Shown: positions 24,601 to 39,600 of the stretch, piece by piece | Position numbering within the stretch: the first letter of the stretch is position 1 | Layout of the letters: every line of letters starts with the position of its first letter | Source: Xestospongia muta | Lineage: Eukaryota > Porifera > Demospongiae > Haplosclerida > Petrosiidae | Length of the DNA stretch: 64,000 nucleotides | Assembly: GCA_963693285.1 (NCBI GenBank) | Contig: OY848918.1 | Span: forward strand, 17,922,047 to 17,986,046 | Reading direction: 5' to 3' | Made by a program: the position numbers and the translations under genes | Notes under the pieces: generated by a model | The model's input: the letters and a program-made list of their open reading frames with translations, nothing else | The model's database searches: none | What the model was told of the DNA's origin: nothing

Positions 24601-27600
24601 ATGACAGCCTCAGGAGGGAGACTATAACTTATTTAGTCCATGTACCACATTTCAGTCACAACCATAACTGACATTTCACTATCATTGAAGGATGTATCTA
24701 GTGATATATTCATAATGAACATTCTATCCTCATAATGGATCATGAATACTCTAAATAGTTCATGAACACTTGTCAAACAATGGTAATGACTACATATAAT
24801 CAATATTAAGCATTGATGACATGAGGGGGTTTCCTTATTGTAATATGAATAACCTAAAGTAACAAAACAACCACATATCAATGCTGTATTATTAAGATAG
24901 TTTATAGAGACTGCACTTAATGAAATAAGATATTAGCTAGATATAATGACACAAGTGCATATTTAGGAGTTCTTACAGTCTTTTGAACATTTCAAGGACA
25001 AAATATTATCTATCAATTAGGCTCTGAGTAAACATATTCATTACATGATTAATTTTAAATAATTTACACAGACTATACTAGCAAAACTATTCATTATTGA
25101 CTTTATGATTTTCGTTTTATTTATTCATTGCTGAAAATTTTAAATCTCGTTATGTGTAACCTAATATGAGTTGATGTACCTCTGTATAGATACTATAGAT
25201 GTAATGTCTTGTAAGTACATTAGACCCAAACTTCATCTGTGTAGTATATGATGGCCCAGTGGTTAGCAATTTTGGCTCAGATTTATATTATGTTTTTCTG
25301 ATATAGTCTAGTACACAATCACCCTATACTGATATGGTCTATTACATAACCAGGAATTATTGTGTATAACAAACCATCCAGACTAGATCAACAATTTACT
25401 ATAGTTTAGGTAGAGGACGTATAATTAAGAAGACAATTGGAATATAGGTTTTATCTGAGTTCTTATGTATAGAAGAACTCATAAACTAGATTATGCTAAG
25501 TTGACTCTAAAACTACAACAGCACAGGACAATTATACTACATTGCTACAGGACCACTTTGTTACTGGATGATATCACTATATACCCAAAGGACAACCTAC
25601 TATAAGGAACCACAGAAATATAAATTAATATTCATTACTAGTTGAATTGAAATAATTTTAGTAGAGTATTAGTTCTTATGTTTTTACTAGAACTAAAATA
25701 AAGTGAAGTGCTACATTTACTTTTAGTTCTAGTACAAAACACTATATCAATCTAGTAAATGTCATGTTCCATGTTCAGTATTTTCTTATATAATCAACTA
25801 CCTTTGTTACACATACATCTATGATAACATCAATAGTATCAAATTACATCATCACACTATACCTACATTGTTATAACAATTAGTTATACTGTAAGACAAT
25901 TTAAAGTAGTTGTCAACAATGTGACATAGTGCACCAGTACAGTCTATGTACATGTATTATTTAGTATAGTATTATTAATATTGTTTATATCTTTTAGAAG
26001 TTTACTCCTTTGCATTGGGCTGCACATTATGGAAACACTGAAGTTGCTACATTTTTAATTAACAAAGGAGCTAATCTAGATGCTATTGATTTGGTTAGTA
26101 TAAAATATTTACTATGCTACATACTACTGATTACAGTGTCAATGTGATCAGCTACCACATTATCATTACATCTACTTCAACAATAATCAATCACAACTAC
26201 TTTCCTACAATTACAATTATTATTACTACTTGTAGAATGAAAAAACCATTAGTTAAATACATTCAATTTAATTAATTATATTCATTACCCCATCACTACT
26301 AGATACAACACATTATGTTGTCATGGATACAATATTATGATGTAGCATTTCCTCTTTACAGATGTTAACAAGTTTATATTATATGTGAATTATTAATATA
26401 ACCTTTGTGTGTACATAATATTATCAAAAACACATATAATATTTGGATAATATTATGATAACATTTTCTTAAATAAAGTTATACTACTAATTATCATAAC
26501 TGTTGTCAGTTTCTTAACATGGATTACACAAGATATCTTAGTTAACACACACAATCAAAAACATAAAATCAGTCTATCAATATATGAGATGCTCTATTAA
26601 AAGCATGTATAAAGGAAAACAACACATAATAACCACAATTTATATGTGACATTCCTCCCCACTTAAATCAACATGTAAAATAGAAAGAATACATTACAAC
26701 CTTATTAAAATTCGAATAGGAGAACCTGGCATAACTCATGTACGACTGACTTGGCTATCTTTTTGATTAAGTGTGTGAAGTAAGTAATCTTATGTAATCT
26801 GTGTTTAGAACAACCAACAATAATAATATTGACAACGAGGATTTTATGAAGTTGATATTTGGTCGTCTGACTACTTTAATCACAGGAAAGAGCCTGTCTT
26901 TACCTATGAGATGCAAGTGGCATTGTTCTATTAAGCTATTAATGGAACAAGAAGGCCCCTGTGTTACTAAGCATAGTTGATTCTAAGAACTATGTTCTCT
27001 TATGAAATTTGTTGCTGCCAGCTAAACCTAGTGACAGGTTTACTTGCAGAATCAGTTAATGCCTAATAATACCTTAGAGAACTCCACTAATCTTCAATAA
27101 GTTTGTAATCCTTCCAATGATTCATTGACATTAATACAATAGTACCGATTCGCCTTCTGATACCATAATTCCGATGAAACAAACATTGTGAATTTACAAA
27201 CTACAAACAAGGAGTCTAAGGTGTCGAAGATTAACACTTTTTCAATGAAAGAAACGAATCGACTCATAAGATGTTGTTACTATAATTTACATTGCAAGAT
27301 GTGATATTAATCTTCTTGTTAACTCAACACCATCGTTCGGTACTGAGTTTGCACAATCACTACTGGAGCTGATGAACACCCACACATGGTAAACCACAAC
27401 ACTTATGTGCTTATGATAATATACTTGATAATAAAATTAAAAACAAATATTTGAATAGAAACGGATGACAGATAACTTTTTATTTGAGAAGATGATTTAC
27501 AGCTTATATGTGAGGAAGAATATGACTGCCTTGGCAATGTGAGACTAGTCTTAGAACCCCCAGAGCAGTTCAAATCACATTTAGAAAAAAGGATTCAAAC

Positions 27601-30600
27601 AAACAGGAGAGTATACTAGCTACTACAGACTGGAAACTTAGTCATTGGACTTTGGCAAGAGTCACTTCTCACAGAAACCAAACAACAAATGTTGTATTTC
27701 TGTGACTTTTATTAACACAAAGTTAAAAATTTTGAGCAGTTAATAATTGTGTTTTTCACAGATAGCTACTTGATCACAAAAACCAAAAATCTATTATAAA
27801 GAGTAAAGATGCACTTTTAATTAAACATTGCTCCTTGTTATGTCAATATTAATAATTTTCAAAGTTAGTCTTTAAATATGTCTATTTTAATTATTCTTTG
27901 TCACAATGACATAATGGATGTAAGTAAAGAGTCTGAGTACCAGTCTATGGATTATGTACAATGTGTGCTTGATGATTTAATTATTGTAGTCATGTATTAA
28001 CTCATTAGGTTCTCACATTTCTATCCGTTGGTCAGTTTATAAAGTCATTTAATTAACACACTTACCTCGACTGTGTATATGGGAAATATAATACCCAGGA
28101 AATGTTAACAATAAATGGCACTTTTTAAATTGTGAAAATTTAGACCTCAAATTTTTGTTATCTCAATAATTACACCAACTACTAATAACCATTACTATTA
28201 TCTGAAAATACTAATATGTCTGTATATCCATGCCCATAATAATGCTTTTTATACAGTCTATATGAAGGTGTTACTTTGATTCTGTCTTAGGGAAATGGTT
28301 GTATGGGTTCTGCATAACAAACAATCACAGAATCAAGATAGCTAAGTAGGCAACACAGCCACAATAACATACCAGAAACATAGTCGTTATAATTTTTCTT
28401 TAAATCAGTCATATACACTCTAGAACCTTGAAATGTTGCCTGTTTATGACAGTCTATTGAAGTATACTAACCTCAAACCACCTCTTCCTGTGTCCAATAC
28501 CTTTAACATTATTAACGAGTTAAAAATATAAATTTTATTACTTAACATGTCATTTAGTTGAAAATTTGAGGATTAAATGGAAGTTATAATCTTCAACTAA
28601 ATTCATTATCCACAATGAACACTAATTTTATTACAACATACTTGCTTAAAGGTAGCCATAAAATATTTGTCCATGTATATAGACACCTCAATGTAAACTG
28701 TATAATGGATTAATGTATGGAATTATAAATATCATTATTAGCTCTACTAGTCTCGTCCCCAGACCTACTCGCAAGCTAAAGTAGGTCTGGTCACATGGGT
28801 TGATTTTTGTGTCCCCAGTAAGGAATATGGCGCAGGTGTTGGTATGTAATTAGTAGTAGTGTGAAAAATGAATATCATCAAATTGAAGTATGTGTGAAAA
28901 GAAAATGCATGGCTACTCTTCATGAAATCTGCTTTGACACTTCAAAAGTAAACCCATGTGACCAGACCTACTTTTGCTTGGGAGTAGGTCTAGGGACGAG
29001 ACTAAAGCTCCACTTATATGTAAGCGTTTTATGACATCCATAGAGTAATGATAATAATAATTAATAGGCCATTCCCATTAAATTCATTGTTTTCCATACC
29101 CGCCCACGTAACATGGCCTCTCGCTTCATTATTAGCTTTGTTCATTATTTTTGTTTAAACTTGTTATAATGGCTGATTTTGCCAATGTTTCAGTTTTTCT
29201 GCCGTCTTGTAAGAGAACGCTGATACCCTGAACGATTACTCAATTCCCAGAAGTTGAGTATACGATTCTAGATTTCTTCACCTCCATAATACGGCCGAAA
29301 ATACCTGGGTCGTCACCTCATACTTACGAACTATTGTCATCGAACGTTGGACCTCAGAAGGACTCTTTGGACTCTATCGATTCAGCATTGTTAATTCAGC
29401 CTGTCATATCATCTTTTGGCAGGTTTTTAAAGTATTGTGTATGTGTGAATGAGAAAACTGAAAGTACGACAATGATGAACTCCAAATGTTAACATTCCTT
29501 GAATCTCGTATTCTCATTTCCTTCTGTTGTATGTTTATTTGTGTGTTCCTTCTTTTGTACAGTAAAAATCTTTCCTGTCATTCTGACCTCTGTTGTTCAG
29601 TGGTATTTGTTATTTCTGTTTTGTTGAATGATGTGGGCATTATAATTGATTCATTGATGAACTCCAAGAATTTGGGATGGATTTCTGACAGTAAGCCACC
29701 ATTAGAGGTCAAGTCTCAATTGTGATTAAACAATCAATGTTGTGGTATGTAATAATGTTGTCAGAATGCGAAAAAACAAACAATAATAACACCACATTAT
29801 TAATTAATTGAAGCCACCCGTGTAATGGGAAACAATGAATTCAATTGCAGTGGCCATTATGGAATTATTATTATCACCAACATGTTTGCTGGTTTAGTGA
29901 CATTTTTCATACCTTGCTATCAGCTCTGATATAATATTCGATTATAGTTTACTCAAACATGGCCAGGTCAAAAGTAACTTTGACGCGTCCATTTCATTCA
30001 AGGCTAAACACGTCCCAACAACATCTTATGAAAAAGGAACATAGGACAAAGGAAGACTACTTCTAAAGAACCAGTGAGTTAAAATCTTACCGCTTGTACG
30101 AAGAGAAAGATAGGAAGCATTGACTGACTCCAACTGTCTCACTGACTCACTTCTTCCCATAGCGCCTCAAGGCTGACCACAAAAAGAGACAACAAATATT
30201 TTTAGATTTCTGCTATAAATAGAAAATGCAAAATGTTTTAAAATGATAAGTCAAGCCAGTAGTTGATTCAGCTATAACCACACCCTTAACGAGCAATGAT
30301 TGAATGATGTGATGAAGGCTTAAATAGCTTGTTTTAGTAATTTTAATACAGTATGAATGGATCGTTTCAACATCAACTTACATGAAGCTACCACTGCTAT
30401 AGAACGAGATGTAGAGCTTTCTTTGAGCTAAATATAAAAGTTAGGGGCTTACAGTCTGTTAGCAGGTGGAATCTGTGCCCATACAAATACTGATGGAATT
30501 TCTTAATACCGAACACTATGGATAATGATTCTCATTTTATTTGAACAATTAGCTTTATACTGCCATGTTGCACACATGCAACAACACCATCCGAATAACA

Positions 30601-33600
30601 TATTGAGAGACCTCTGTTGCTAGAACAGTGGGTAGTCCTGGATTGTAATGTACCAAACCTGTGATGACACAAATGCTTGTCTAGCACCATGTACAGCTTT
30701 GTTACAAAATATAAACCACTCCCACTTCTTAACAGGTTATTTAGGGTTTGTAATATAGTTGTTAATTAGGAATATATTTTCCATAATAATAGTTAAACCT
30801 AGAAGGGAACATAACTCCATTATATTCTGCGATTTAGGGAGCATTAAAATAGCATCAATCTTGTCACTCTTAGCATTTAACCTTCTACATTAATCTCATG
30901 ACCCAAATAATGACTGTTTTCCTGTTATACAATGGCATTATAGACATGTCAGTACTTCTTTGAGGATATGTATATATTCTGTGTCGTTACCACTAGTGAG
31001 CAGAATCATTATGTAAAAAATTGTTTTGGTACTCTTTCTGAAATAGTGCAGGTGTCAACACCACTCCAGGTGGCAACTGATTGTAATGATACAGGGCCAA
31101 ATGTGTATTAATAATTACAAAATTTTAGGACTATTCATAAAGAAGTAGCTCATGATAATCCAGGGAGGGTCAAAAACAAAGAATTTACTTTATTTAATCT
31201 TGTTTGGTTTCAGTAATGAATATTGTTACACATCAAGTACTGGGTTAATCATTACATTATAATCAACACACAGGCACAGTTTTCCATCTCATTTTGGAAC
31301 AGTTACAATAGGGATTGTCCACTCACTATAATTTATAGCTCAATTATGTCTGAAGATAGCAATCTCTCTAGCTCAGTTTCAACGGTATTTTGAAAAGTGA
31401 AGGATACAGGTCCACAAAACTTGGGTTTGGGTTTTTTTCTCTTCAAGCAGTTTAACCATGTGTTAAGTCATTGTGCCCAACTTGTTTGTGATACTTGAGG
31501 TACGCCAAACTTTAAAACAGTCACTAGATTTACTGGGTAGTAACAAATCTTGTAAAAGAATATAGTTCTTCGAACCAACAATGCTTAGAAACTGAGGGAC
31601 TCTTGTCCTCTGCTACATCATTAGCCTGAAATAACAGTGCCACTCGCTCCTCATAGGTAGGGTTTGACTCTTTCCCGAGATTAAACTCTTAGATATGACA
31701 AAATAGAAGCTTCGTATACATCCTGGTCAGTAACTGTTTTATGAAATGCTAAAAAGAAAAAAGGAAAACTGCTTACCTTACAATAAGTTAAATGTGGGAG
31801 GAGCTTCACCAAAATTTGACAGGAGGTAGTTTTTAAAAGCTCTACAAACTTTCTAATTACTCTACAACCAGTCAACACTTAACATAAATGTAGATTATAA
31901 ACTAAGTTTCTACGAACATTAAGTACTCTTCAGATTAAATGACTGAAAAAAACACGAAAACTAGTAACTAACACAGAACTTACGGAACTGAAGTCACATG
32001 GCAAAGGAATCCATAGCGAAGCAAAAATATAGAACTTAGAACACTTACAAGGGTTTATAGAGAGTGAATAAAGTGAATTGCTTCTTCTAGTTACGCCACA
32101 GAAGGAGTAAACGACAAAGAACAGCAAGCGTTTTTCAATTTACCTTGACATCCCCTCAGGCAAAAATTAATTTCGTCCCGCACGAGCACGCCTACATCAA
32201 TCATTTAGTCCTTAAAGAGTTAATATGGATTACACAAGATTTCTTTGTTACATACATAATTTAAAAGGTTACTAAATCAGTCTATCAATATATGAGCTGC
32301 TCTAATTATTACATGATCAGTGGTCAATGGGAACTTGGACCATGTAAACAATAAACATATAGATAATTATTTTGGAATAAACAATTGCATTTTATACAAA
32401 TAAAATTTTGAACCAAGTTGGTAATCTCAGTATTTCATTAATTGTTTTTATAACTTTGAGAACTAGGTAGAGTGTATTAATTAGATAGACTATTGAAAAA
32501 GAGAAGCAGTCTTCCACTATTTACCAAAAAGCAAATCACAGCTCCCATGACCATTTTTGACATATCTCCACTTTGTCAACAATAATACACTTGTACCTCA
32601 ACAACAACCAGGTCACAATTGTATGGACAAAGTGCAGCCAGTAACTGATTACCTTTCTCAGATATTTTATAATATGATCCACATTCTGAGGTTGCTGTCG
32701 ATGAGGCAATTATCAAATTTTTTCAGGGTATTTCATGTCTAAAAGAATATCTTAATGAAGCCAATTATAAGAGGTTTAAAGGTGTAGGTATTTGGAGATA
32801 GCCATAATGGTATTTCCAAAAGTTTGAGATCTACTCTGGAAAAAAGGTTTTCGAGAAGTTGGCCTTGGAGTGACAGTAGTAAAGACAATTACAAATCATT
32901 TGAAAGGCAACTTTCACCACAATTTCTTTGACAATTTTTTTACATGTCTTAAATTGCTAGACCTTAAAGCAAATGGATTGTAAGCATTGCATTGGATTTC
33001 CACCTACATTGAAGACAATAAAACTAACTAAGAGGTATATTACATTGAAACAAATAGCTCAAATTGTTTCAATTTTGCTTCCAACAACAGTACAGTTATA
33101 TTCACCTCAAACATTAATGGCTTAAACTTTGAACGTACAGTAGAGTACACTGCAGTACTAGGATATTTACTTTGCCTATTGTGTCTATTTAACAAGTACA
33201 ATTATATTGATAAGTCTTCAATGCATTTTTCCTTATTCATATGGGAGACTCAGTGACTTTACAGAAAAACAACATTTTTGCTACAGCTTGGCTTGATAGA
33301 AACGTCATGAATTTGATATCATCACACACACAACCATCAGCTATAGATACTGTACTTTGATGACAAGTAGATGCAACTCTTCCTCAATCTCTTGTCCACA
33401 AAATATTATATTGTATAACAAGTACATAGGTGAAGAGGACAGTGGGGATCAGCTCTGTGGCTATTACAGTTGTAAAATCAAATCACACAAATTATATAAA
33501 TATATAGTCTTCTTTCTGTTAAATGTTACCATCATCAATAAATACGTTTTATACAAACACTATCACAACCAGCAACATTTAAAACATAAAAGAGTTCTCT

Positions 33601-36600
33601 GTTCAGCTAGCAAAAGAGTTGATAGGTAACTATTGTAGTCAACTACAATGTAATGATAATTGAAGACCTATTCATCAACTATCTCTTCGTCATTTTCCTA
33701 TGAAGATAAGAGATGACAACAAGTTGAAAAGAGGTCAATACTCTTACCATAATGAAGTTCACAACACTATTGATAGCTAGTCACTTCCTAGTATTATAGA
33801 GAGTGTGATGTTTGGCTTTTTCACACTAGTGATGCTAAAGATTGCTTGCTAATGTGGCACACAAAACAATACCAGTAATATTTGCACAATATAAATATAC
33901 CTTTCATCTATAAGTATCTATTCATACAATATCTCATAAAATCTGTATGTATTATATACATCAGTCCACTGTGTATTATTTATCATTTATAGTTTCCTAT
34001 AATTACATTGTAATATTTACTAAAACTATAATAAGAAATAAAAATTGCCAATGGCTACAACAATCACAAACAAGTGTCACTATTGTATGAGGATAAACAC
34101 AAGAATTTTAACGTATACATACTACTTAGTAATACTTATAGTTCAAAAACGTACGTTACTTAGTGTTACTTTGCTTTAAAAAGATATATACTTCAGTAGT
34201 TTGTATAGCTTCAGATTCAGCGATCCACTTGCTTTAGCTTAGTATACGAAAAAGTGCTTTACTCGAGCTATTATATCTTCGTCGTAGTAATGTCTACAGC
34301 CAACTTTCAAGACATAGATATATGCTTGTAGAACCCATCTTCCTTATGAATGAAGCATTCCTATACCAATTCTGCCTTGTTCTTTCGGTACAACTTGCTC
34401 TTTGCATTCGCTATTTAATAGAATTTAGCGTATAATAGGTTAACATCTTTATTTTGTAGATATTGATCCGGCAATCGAAACCACGCCTCAAAAATGTCAA
34501 ACCACACCCACTTTACTAAAATTCTTCGTGATAACTGAACTGCAATCATAGATACTGCAATGAAGTTTCATAACTTATCAGTAACGATATAGCAAGTTAA
34601 ACAGTACCATAGCTTTGACTTGGGAGGAGCTTTCAAACTAATGCAATGGAAATAAAAACATGTCAAGCATGAGTCACAAACAATGGAATCTTTCATATCA
34701 TCATCAATTACATTCCTGAATCAACCACAGTGCCAAATAGGATGACTCTTGTCTAACATGACAACAGCCTTAACAATGACCCATGCATCAGGATAAAAAT
34801 ATTTCCTACAGCTTTCAATGCATACATTTTCACCTAAAGAGGAGTAGGAAATTGTCTCTGGACAGACCTCAACAGTCATTAATAAGAGAACTTTAAATTG
34901 CAAAATCAACAAAGCTTCACAAACACTTCAAAAAAAATAAGAATTTTAATGATAAGTATGCTGTGTAATGAAGTACTTACTCTTTTCTTTTTCAGTATGC
35001 ATTTCCATGATTCTGACATTTCCTTTGTAGACATACGACAGTTAACTCAACACCTATTGACCTTCCACGCTTCTTCAATCTTGGTGGAATCTTGATTGTA
35101 GTCAAATCTGTATGTGTTACCATTGTCTTGCTTAAGTAAAAGCACCTCTTACCATTTAAGCATTCATTAGTATCGAAGCTGTCTGATCCATCTTGTACAT
35201 GTATTTCTCCAATTGTCCCTTAATTGTTTTCTCCTAAACACATCAGTTAGTGCAGATAAAATTAAAACTGTCCTTACTCATAACTACTTCCTGTTTGTCT
35301 TCAGATCCATCTCCAGAAATTACTTAGTCATCTTTGCAACCATTATCACATTCACTACCATCTATATACATGTACGTAACTTTACAGTAAACACAAAATA
35401 CTATGGCTAGATATAGTACCTTGTGTGCTCAACACATTTCCCTGCTTTTCAGTTGTCACTATTAAATACACACCAAAACAGAGTAACACTCTTCACACTG
35501 ACTCATACCAACTTCAGCACCCAGTCAACAAATTTCCTGACACAAGCACATCATTTTGCAGAATTTCTGATGCTGAGACAAGACAAATTTAACTGGTTTT
35601 GAAGAAACACTGGTGATCTACACAACAATTAAAAGATGACATGATTTATTTTTATTATGTACCTGGAAAGATGTGTCAAGTTCTCCTTTTTATTCAAAAG
35701 TGTTTCTTAAGTAAGATATCTTCCAATGCTCATATATACTATTCTGACAGATTAATGGCAAATCTCTTTATTCCCAAAATTTCAAAATATGTCGACATGG
35801 AAACCTCATACTTTTCCAGAACATACATTGACATTGCACTGCAGATACAGAGAGACTACCTTCTGATGATACAACAGTGTCTCCATGTAAATCATCAAGA
35901 CGTTCCACCTTTGTACAAAGAAACAATTGATTCTTAATAAAGGATAGAGTGTATGGTGTTACCTGTTGTGCATACTGTTCTTCTGGTGACTTGATAACTA
36001 GAGACCTTGCACGCTTCTTTACAAAGGCCAATCAGTGGAACAGGATATCTTTCGTTGTGCAGACAAGACAAACGAGACAAAATTGATCAAAGAACATTGA
36101 CACATCAGTTTAGCATGAACAAATACTCTTAACTTTAGAGTTAATACATTCCAGTCTATTTATAATTCTCTCACCTAATGTGAAATTTGCTCCCTAGAAG
36201 CAATGCACCATTGTTGTTAAATTGGATGCCAGCTTGCATTATAATAAGTAACAAAAGACTTGTGTGCACACTGTAACAATCCTTGGTAGTTTTAATTGTA
36301 ATCTGCCTCTGACTTTGAATAAGCTAGCTTTTGACATAATTCAAGAACATGGCTACTCTTACAAGAACATAAACCTATATTTTCAAAGGTGATTTCTCGT
36401 CTGAATCTTTGTAATGTGTGAAAAAAGCAAAGTAGTAGTTCTGCTTTTTCAACAAAATCTTTGTCAGTCAAGATTACTCTTGTACTTTTCCAAGGATAAT
36501 TGTTGATTTTGAACCATCTTACCATCTCAGAAATAGCTTCTCTTGTTTCCAATGATTTAAGATAAACCCTACTATCTCACTTGAACCATTACCATCCACA

Positions 36601-39600
36601 ATAAGAATCAGTCATATCAGCATATGTTACTGAAGTAGTTTTTATTGACTTTCATTTTTAAAAGTTTACTAGTTTCTCCTCTTTAATCTTCATTCCATCT
36701 CCTTTGCAATAGTAAATGGTCATAAATAATCTATTCATAATGATACATATATCATGGATAACATCTGATGGTAAATAGAATTACTTTGGTTAGAGGATGG
36801 TTATGATCTTCATTTACAGAAGACACTTTGAAAAACTGCTTATCATCAGTTAAAAAAACTTAATTTCAGCTGTACATTGCTGCTTTATGGTATTAAATAG
36901 AGGAAGATAACAAGACTTACTCAATGTCTTGAACTTCCTCTGCACTCATGTTTTGTTAGATTTCAAACCATTCCATTTGTTTTTGCAGTCTTTACCACCA
37001 AATGAACACAAGAGATTGATGCTATGATACCACATAGGTCCTCGTTTGCCCCTTCTACTCTTTTTGACACTCTTTTTATTGCAGTTTCAAGAGTTGTTGA
37101 ATCTCTGTGTACTAGCTGAACAAATTTGTTCACTTTGTACGTTTTTATTTTATTTTCTAGCTCGGTATAAGATGCAAACGTTTCACCAACCACAAATGAC
37201 ATTCCTTCACAAGTGACCATGACTGAAGTGGGTGTGGTTTTGCATTTTTGAGGCGTGGTTTCGTTTGCCAGACAAATAGCTGCAAAATAATTGGTCCAGT
37301 TACCGGACCTATAGCACTGCCAACTTTAAAACAGTCATTAAGTTTAGCAAGCACCAACACGTTTCAAAAGAGAGCAAGCTCTATGAACTAACTATGCTTA
37401 TAAATGCAGGGAGTTTCTTGTACTCCGTGACATCATTAGCTTGAAAAAACAGTGCCCCTTTGTCCTTACTGCTAGAGAGTTACTCTTCCCTTGTATTAAA
37501 GCCGTCAAGATGACTAAATATTGGCTTTGTAGACATCCTTGTTACCAATGTGACAGCTGTTACTCGTTCTTAGTTAAGACGCACAATCTGGTCCACCAAC
37601 TGGAATTTTAATACAATATTGCAGGTTAGCCTATTTTACCGTTATTCTAATTTAACGAATATTTCGAATTTACAAATTACAAGACGAAGAGCTTAAAGTA
37701 AATTTTGCATTTAAACATCTCAAGTAGAAACTTTTAATATAATAGTTTATAAAAAAGGGCTCCACCTTACCCCAGAGAAAGTGTGAGACATTATGGAGGG
37801 TCCCACCCCAAGGAATTGTAATCCTTATAAGACTCCTCTATTTTTACACAAGTTTCTTGTAAGTTTATCGTCCAAAGTGAATCCTTTGTCTTCTGTTACA
37901 GAAAAGTCATCCAAAACAGTAGGCATCTCAGGAGGTTAATCATTTCATTAAACTAAAGAATTACTCACCGCCTCTATAGTTAATATTGATCCAAAGAAGA
38001 ATTGTTCTCTCATATGATGCTCCTTCACATGGTTTGGGGGCAATTCTCTGTCACATCTCTGATGATAGTTCAGAACAACCAATTGGTTTACCATGTGCAC
38101 AATATTATTATTCAATCAATTTGAAACCTTTCCTGTCACTCCTGGTCATATTAAGCCATAACCTATTCTGTTTCTCGTGGTTTGCCTCTATCAGGTATAC
38201 ACAAGGACCTAGTACCACTATATATTCTTAAAAATGGCTATTTCCTCTGACATTTCATATTATTGTCTCTCCAAAAGCTCATAATTTCTTGATAAATGAG
38301 TTTCAAAATTCCCTAATTAATGAGTTACATTATACATACCCTGTTATGTCCAAAGTTAAGCTTGTATGTTTCATATGATTGTCTCTCCTAAAACTCATAA
38401 TTCCCTCTTGAATGAGTTACATATATTTATAATTCCCTCTTTAATGAGTTAGAACATACACTACCTGGTATGTCCAAAGTTAAGCTTACAAATATATTTT
38501 GTTGCTAGGTATGGACTCAGATTGTGAGTAAAAGTTAAACATTGTCAAGTTTGTCAGTTTCATATGAACTAGCCAGGATAGTTCATATGAGAGGTACAAT
38601 TGGAGGATAGTCTATCCTCCCATTGTACCTCTACACATTTGGGAGAAGCCTTAACAGCCCTGTTCCTTCATCCATATTGATTATGCAGATCCTTTTATTG
38701 TGAAGAATGTTTCTGATTGTAATAGATGCCTACTCAAGTGGCTAGATGTTCACATGATGACTTGATTTACCTTTCCAATAACTTTTGAAATAATATCTTC
38801 TTTCAGTACTTTCATAAATAGATTTTTTTAGAAAAGAACACATAACATACTTGTACACAGTATACTTGTAGTAATATATTATAATTTGACATTTGTAACT
38901 CATATATAGTTAATAACAACCTTTTATTATTGTATGAGGTTTTATCATCATTAATTCAGACTTGCTTTTACCATATATTTACACATGTATTAGTAGTCTT
39001 TCCTAAACATGTTAGTTTTGTTGCTCATAATATAGTGTTTGTTGAAAGTACTACATTGACATGACATGATATGAGCTACTAATAATAGTCATAAGAGAGA
39101 GAATAAACAACATGAACCTCCACTGATATTGACCACATGTTATGATAGTACTTGTATATGTACAATGTATAGTATACTGTTGTTATCTAGTATTAACTTT
39201 ATATTTCTTCTTTTTCAGTATGGTGAAACAGCATTACACAATGCATCTAATGCTGAAATAGCAGAAATGCTAATTAAAAATAAGTCCAATATACATGCAC
39301 TAAATAAGGTTAGTGTTTAATATTGTAATTTAAACTTATTAGCACCTCATATTATGATTATAATTCAGTAAAAAGTTAAGTTATGAGGATCTTATAAAAC
39401 AAGTTACTTGTTTTTGTTTATAATATGTTTAGTGGTTGATATTGTAAAATCTTCATACTTCAATGTTTGTGTTTGTCTGTTACATAATACCGTATTTCCC
39501 CGAGCAAGTGCCCACATTTATGCAAGCACCAACCCCCCTATTTATGTCCTTAAATGAAAATGTCAATTCCCCATGCAAGCACCCACCCCCATCCCACCCT

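Larger units (their letters stand above)
26520..32304 (-). mobile_element. Degenerate Ty3/gypsy LTR retrotransposon in intron 3
   Basis: Read on the minus strand: the 3' LTR is 26520-26651 (132 bp, starts TGTCAC, ends TAATCCA) and is preceded by a purine tract (aagtggggaggaa, complement of 26652-26668). A partial direct repeat of the LTR (ggattacacaagat...tcaatatatgag) lies at 32226-32304 as a 5' LTR remnant. The RT-RNase H remnant (30400-31430) lies between them in the matching orientation. Repeat S copy 2, two MITEs and another repeat have landed inside. No intact ORF remains. Confidence 0.75.
37755..38790 (+). pseudogene. Plus-strand Ty3/gypsy pol remnant (RT thumb, RNase H, integrase)
   Basis: Collinear broken frames: GLHLTPEKV with a following stop, [18 protein letters not shown] (RT connection), [10 protein letters not shown] then [20 protein letters not shown] (RNase H, 37986-38231), [18 protein letters not shown] and, after a frameshift, [10 protein letters not shown] / KWLDVHMM (integrase core start, about 38650-38760). 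Its orientation is opposite to the gypsy remnant at 26.5-32.3 kb, so it is a separate insertion. No LTR identified. Confidence 0.75.

Noticed and set aside
37157..37360. 67-codon minus-strand ORF overlapping the MULE end
   Set aside because: It crosses the terminal inverted repeat in a frame other than the transposase frame.
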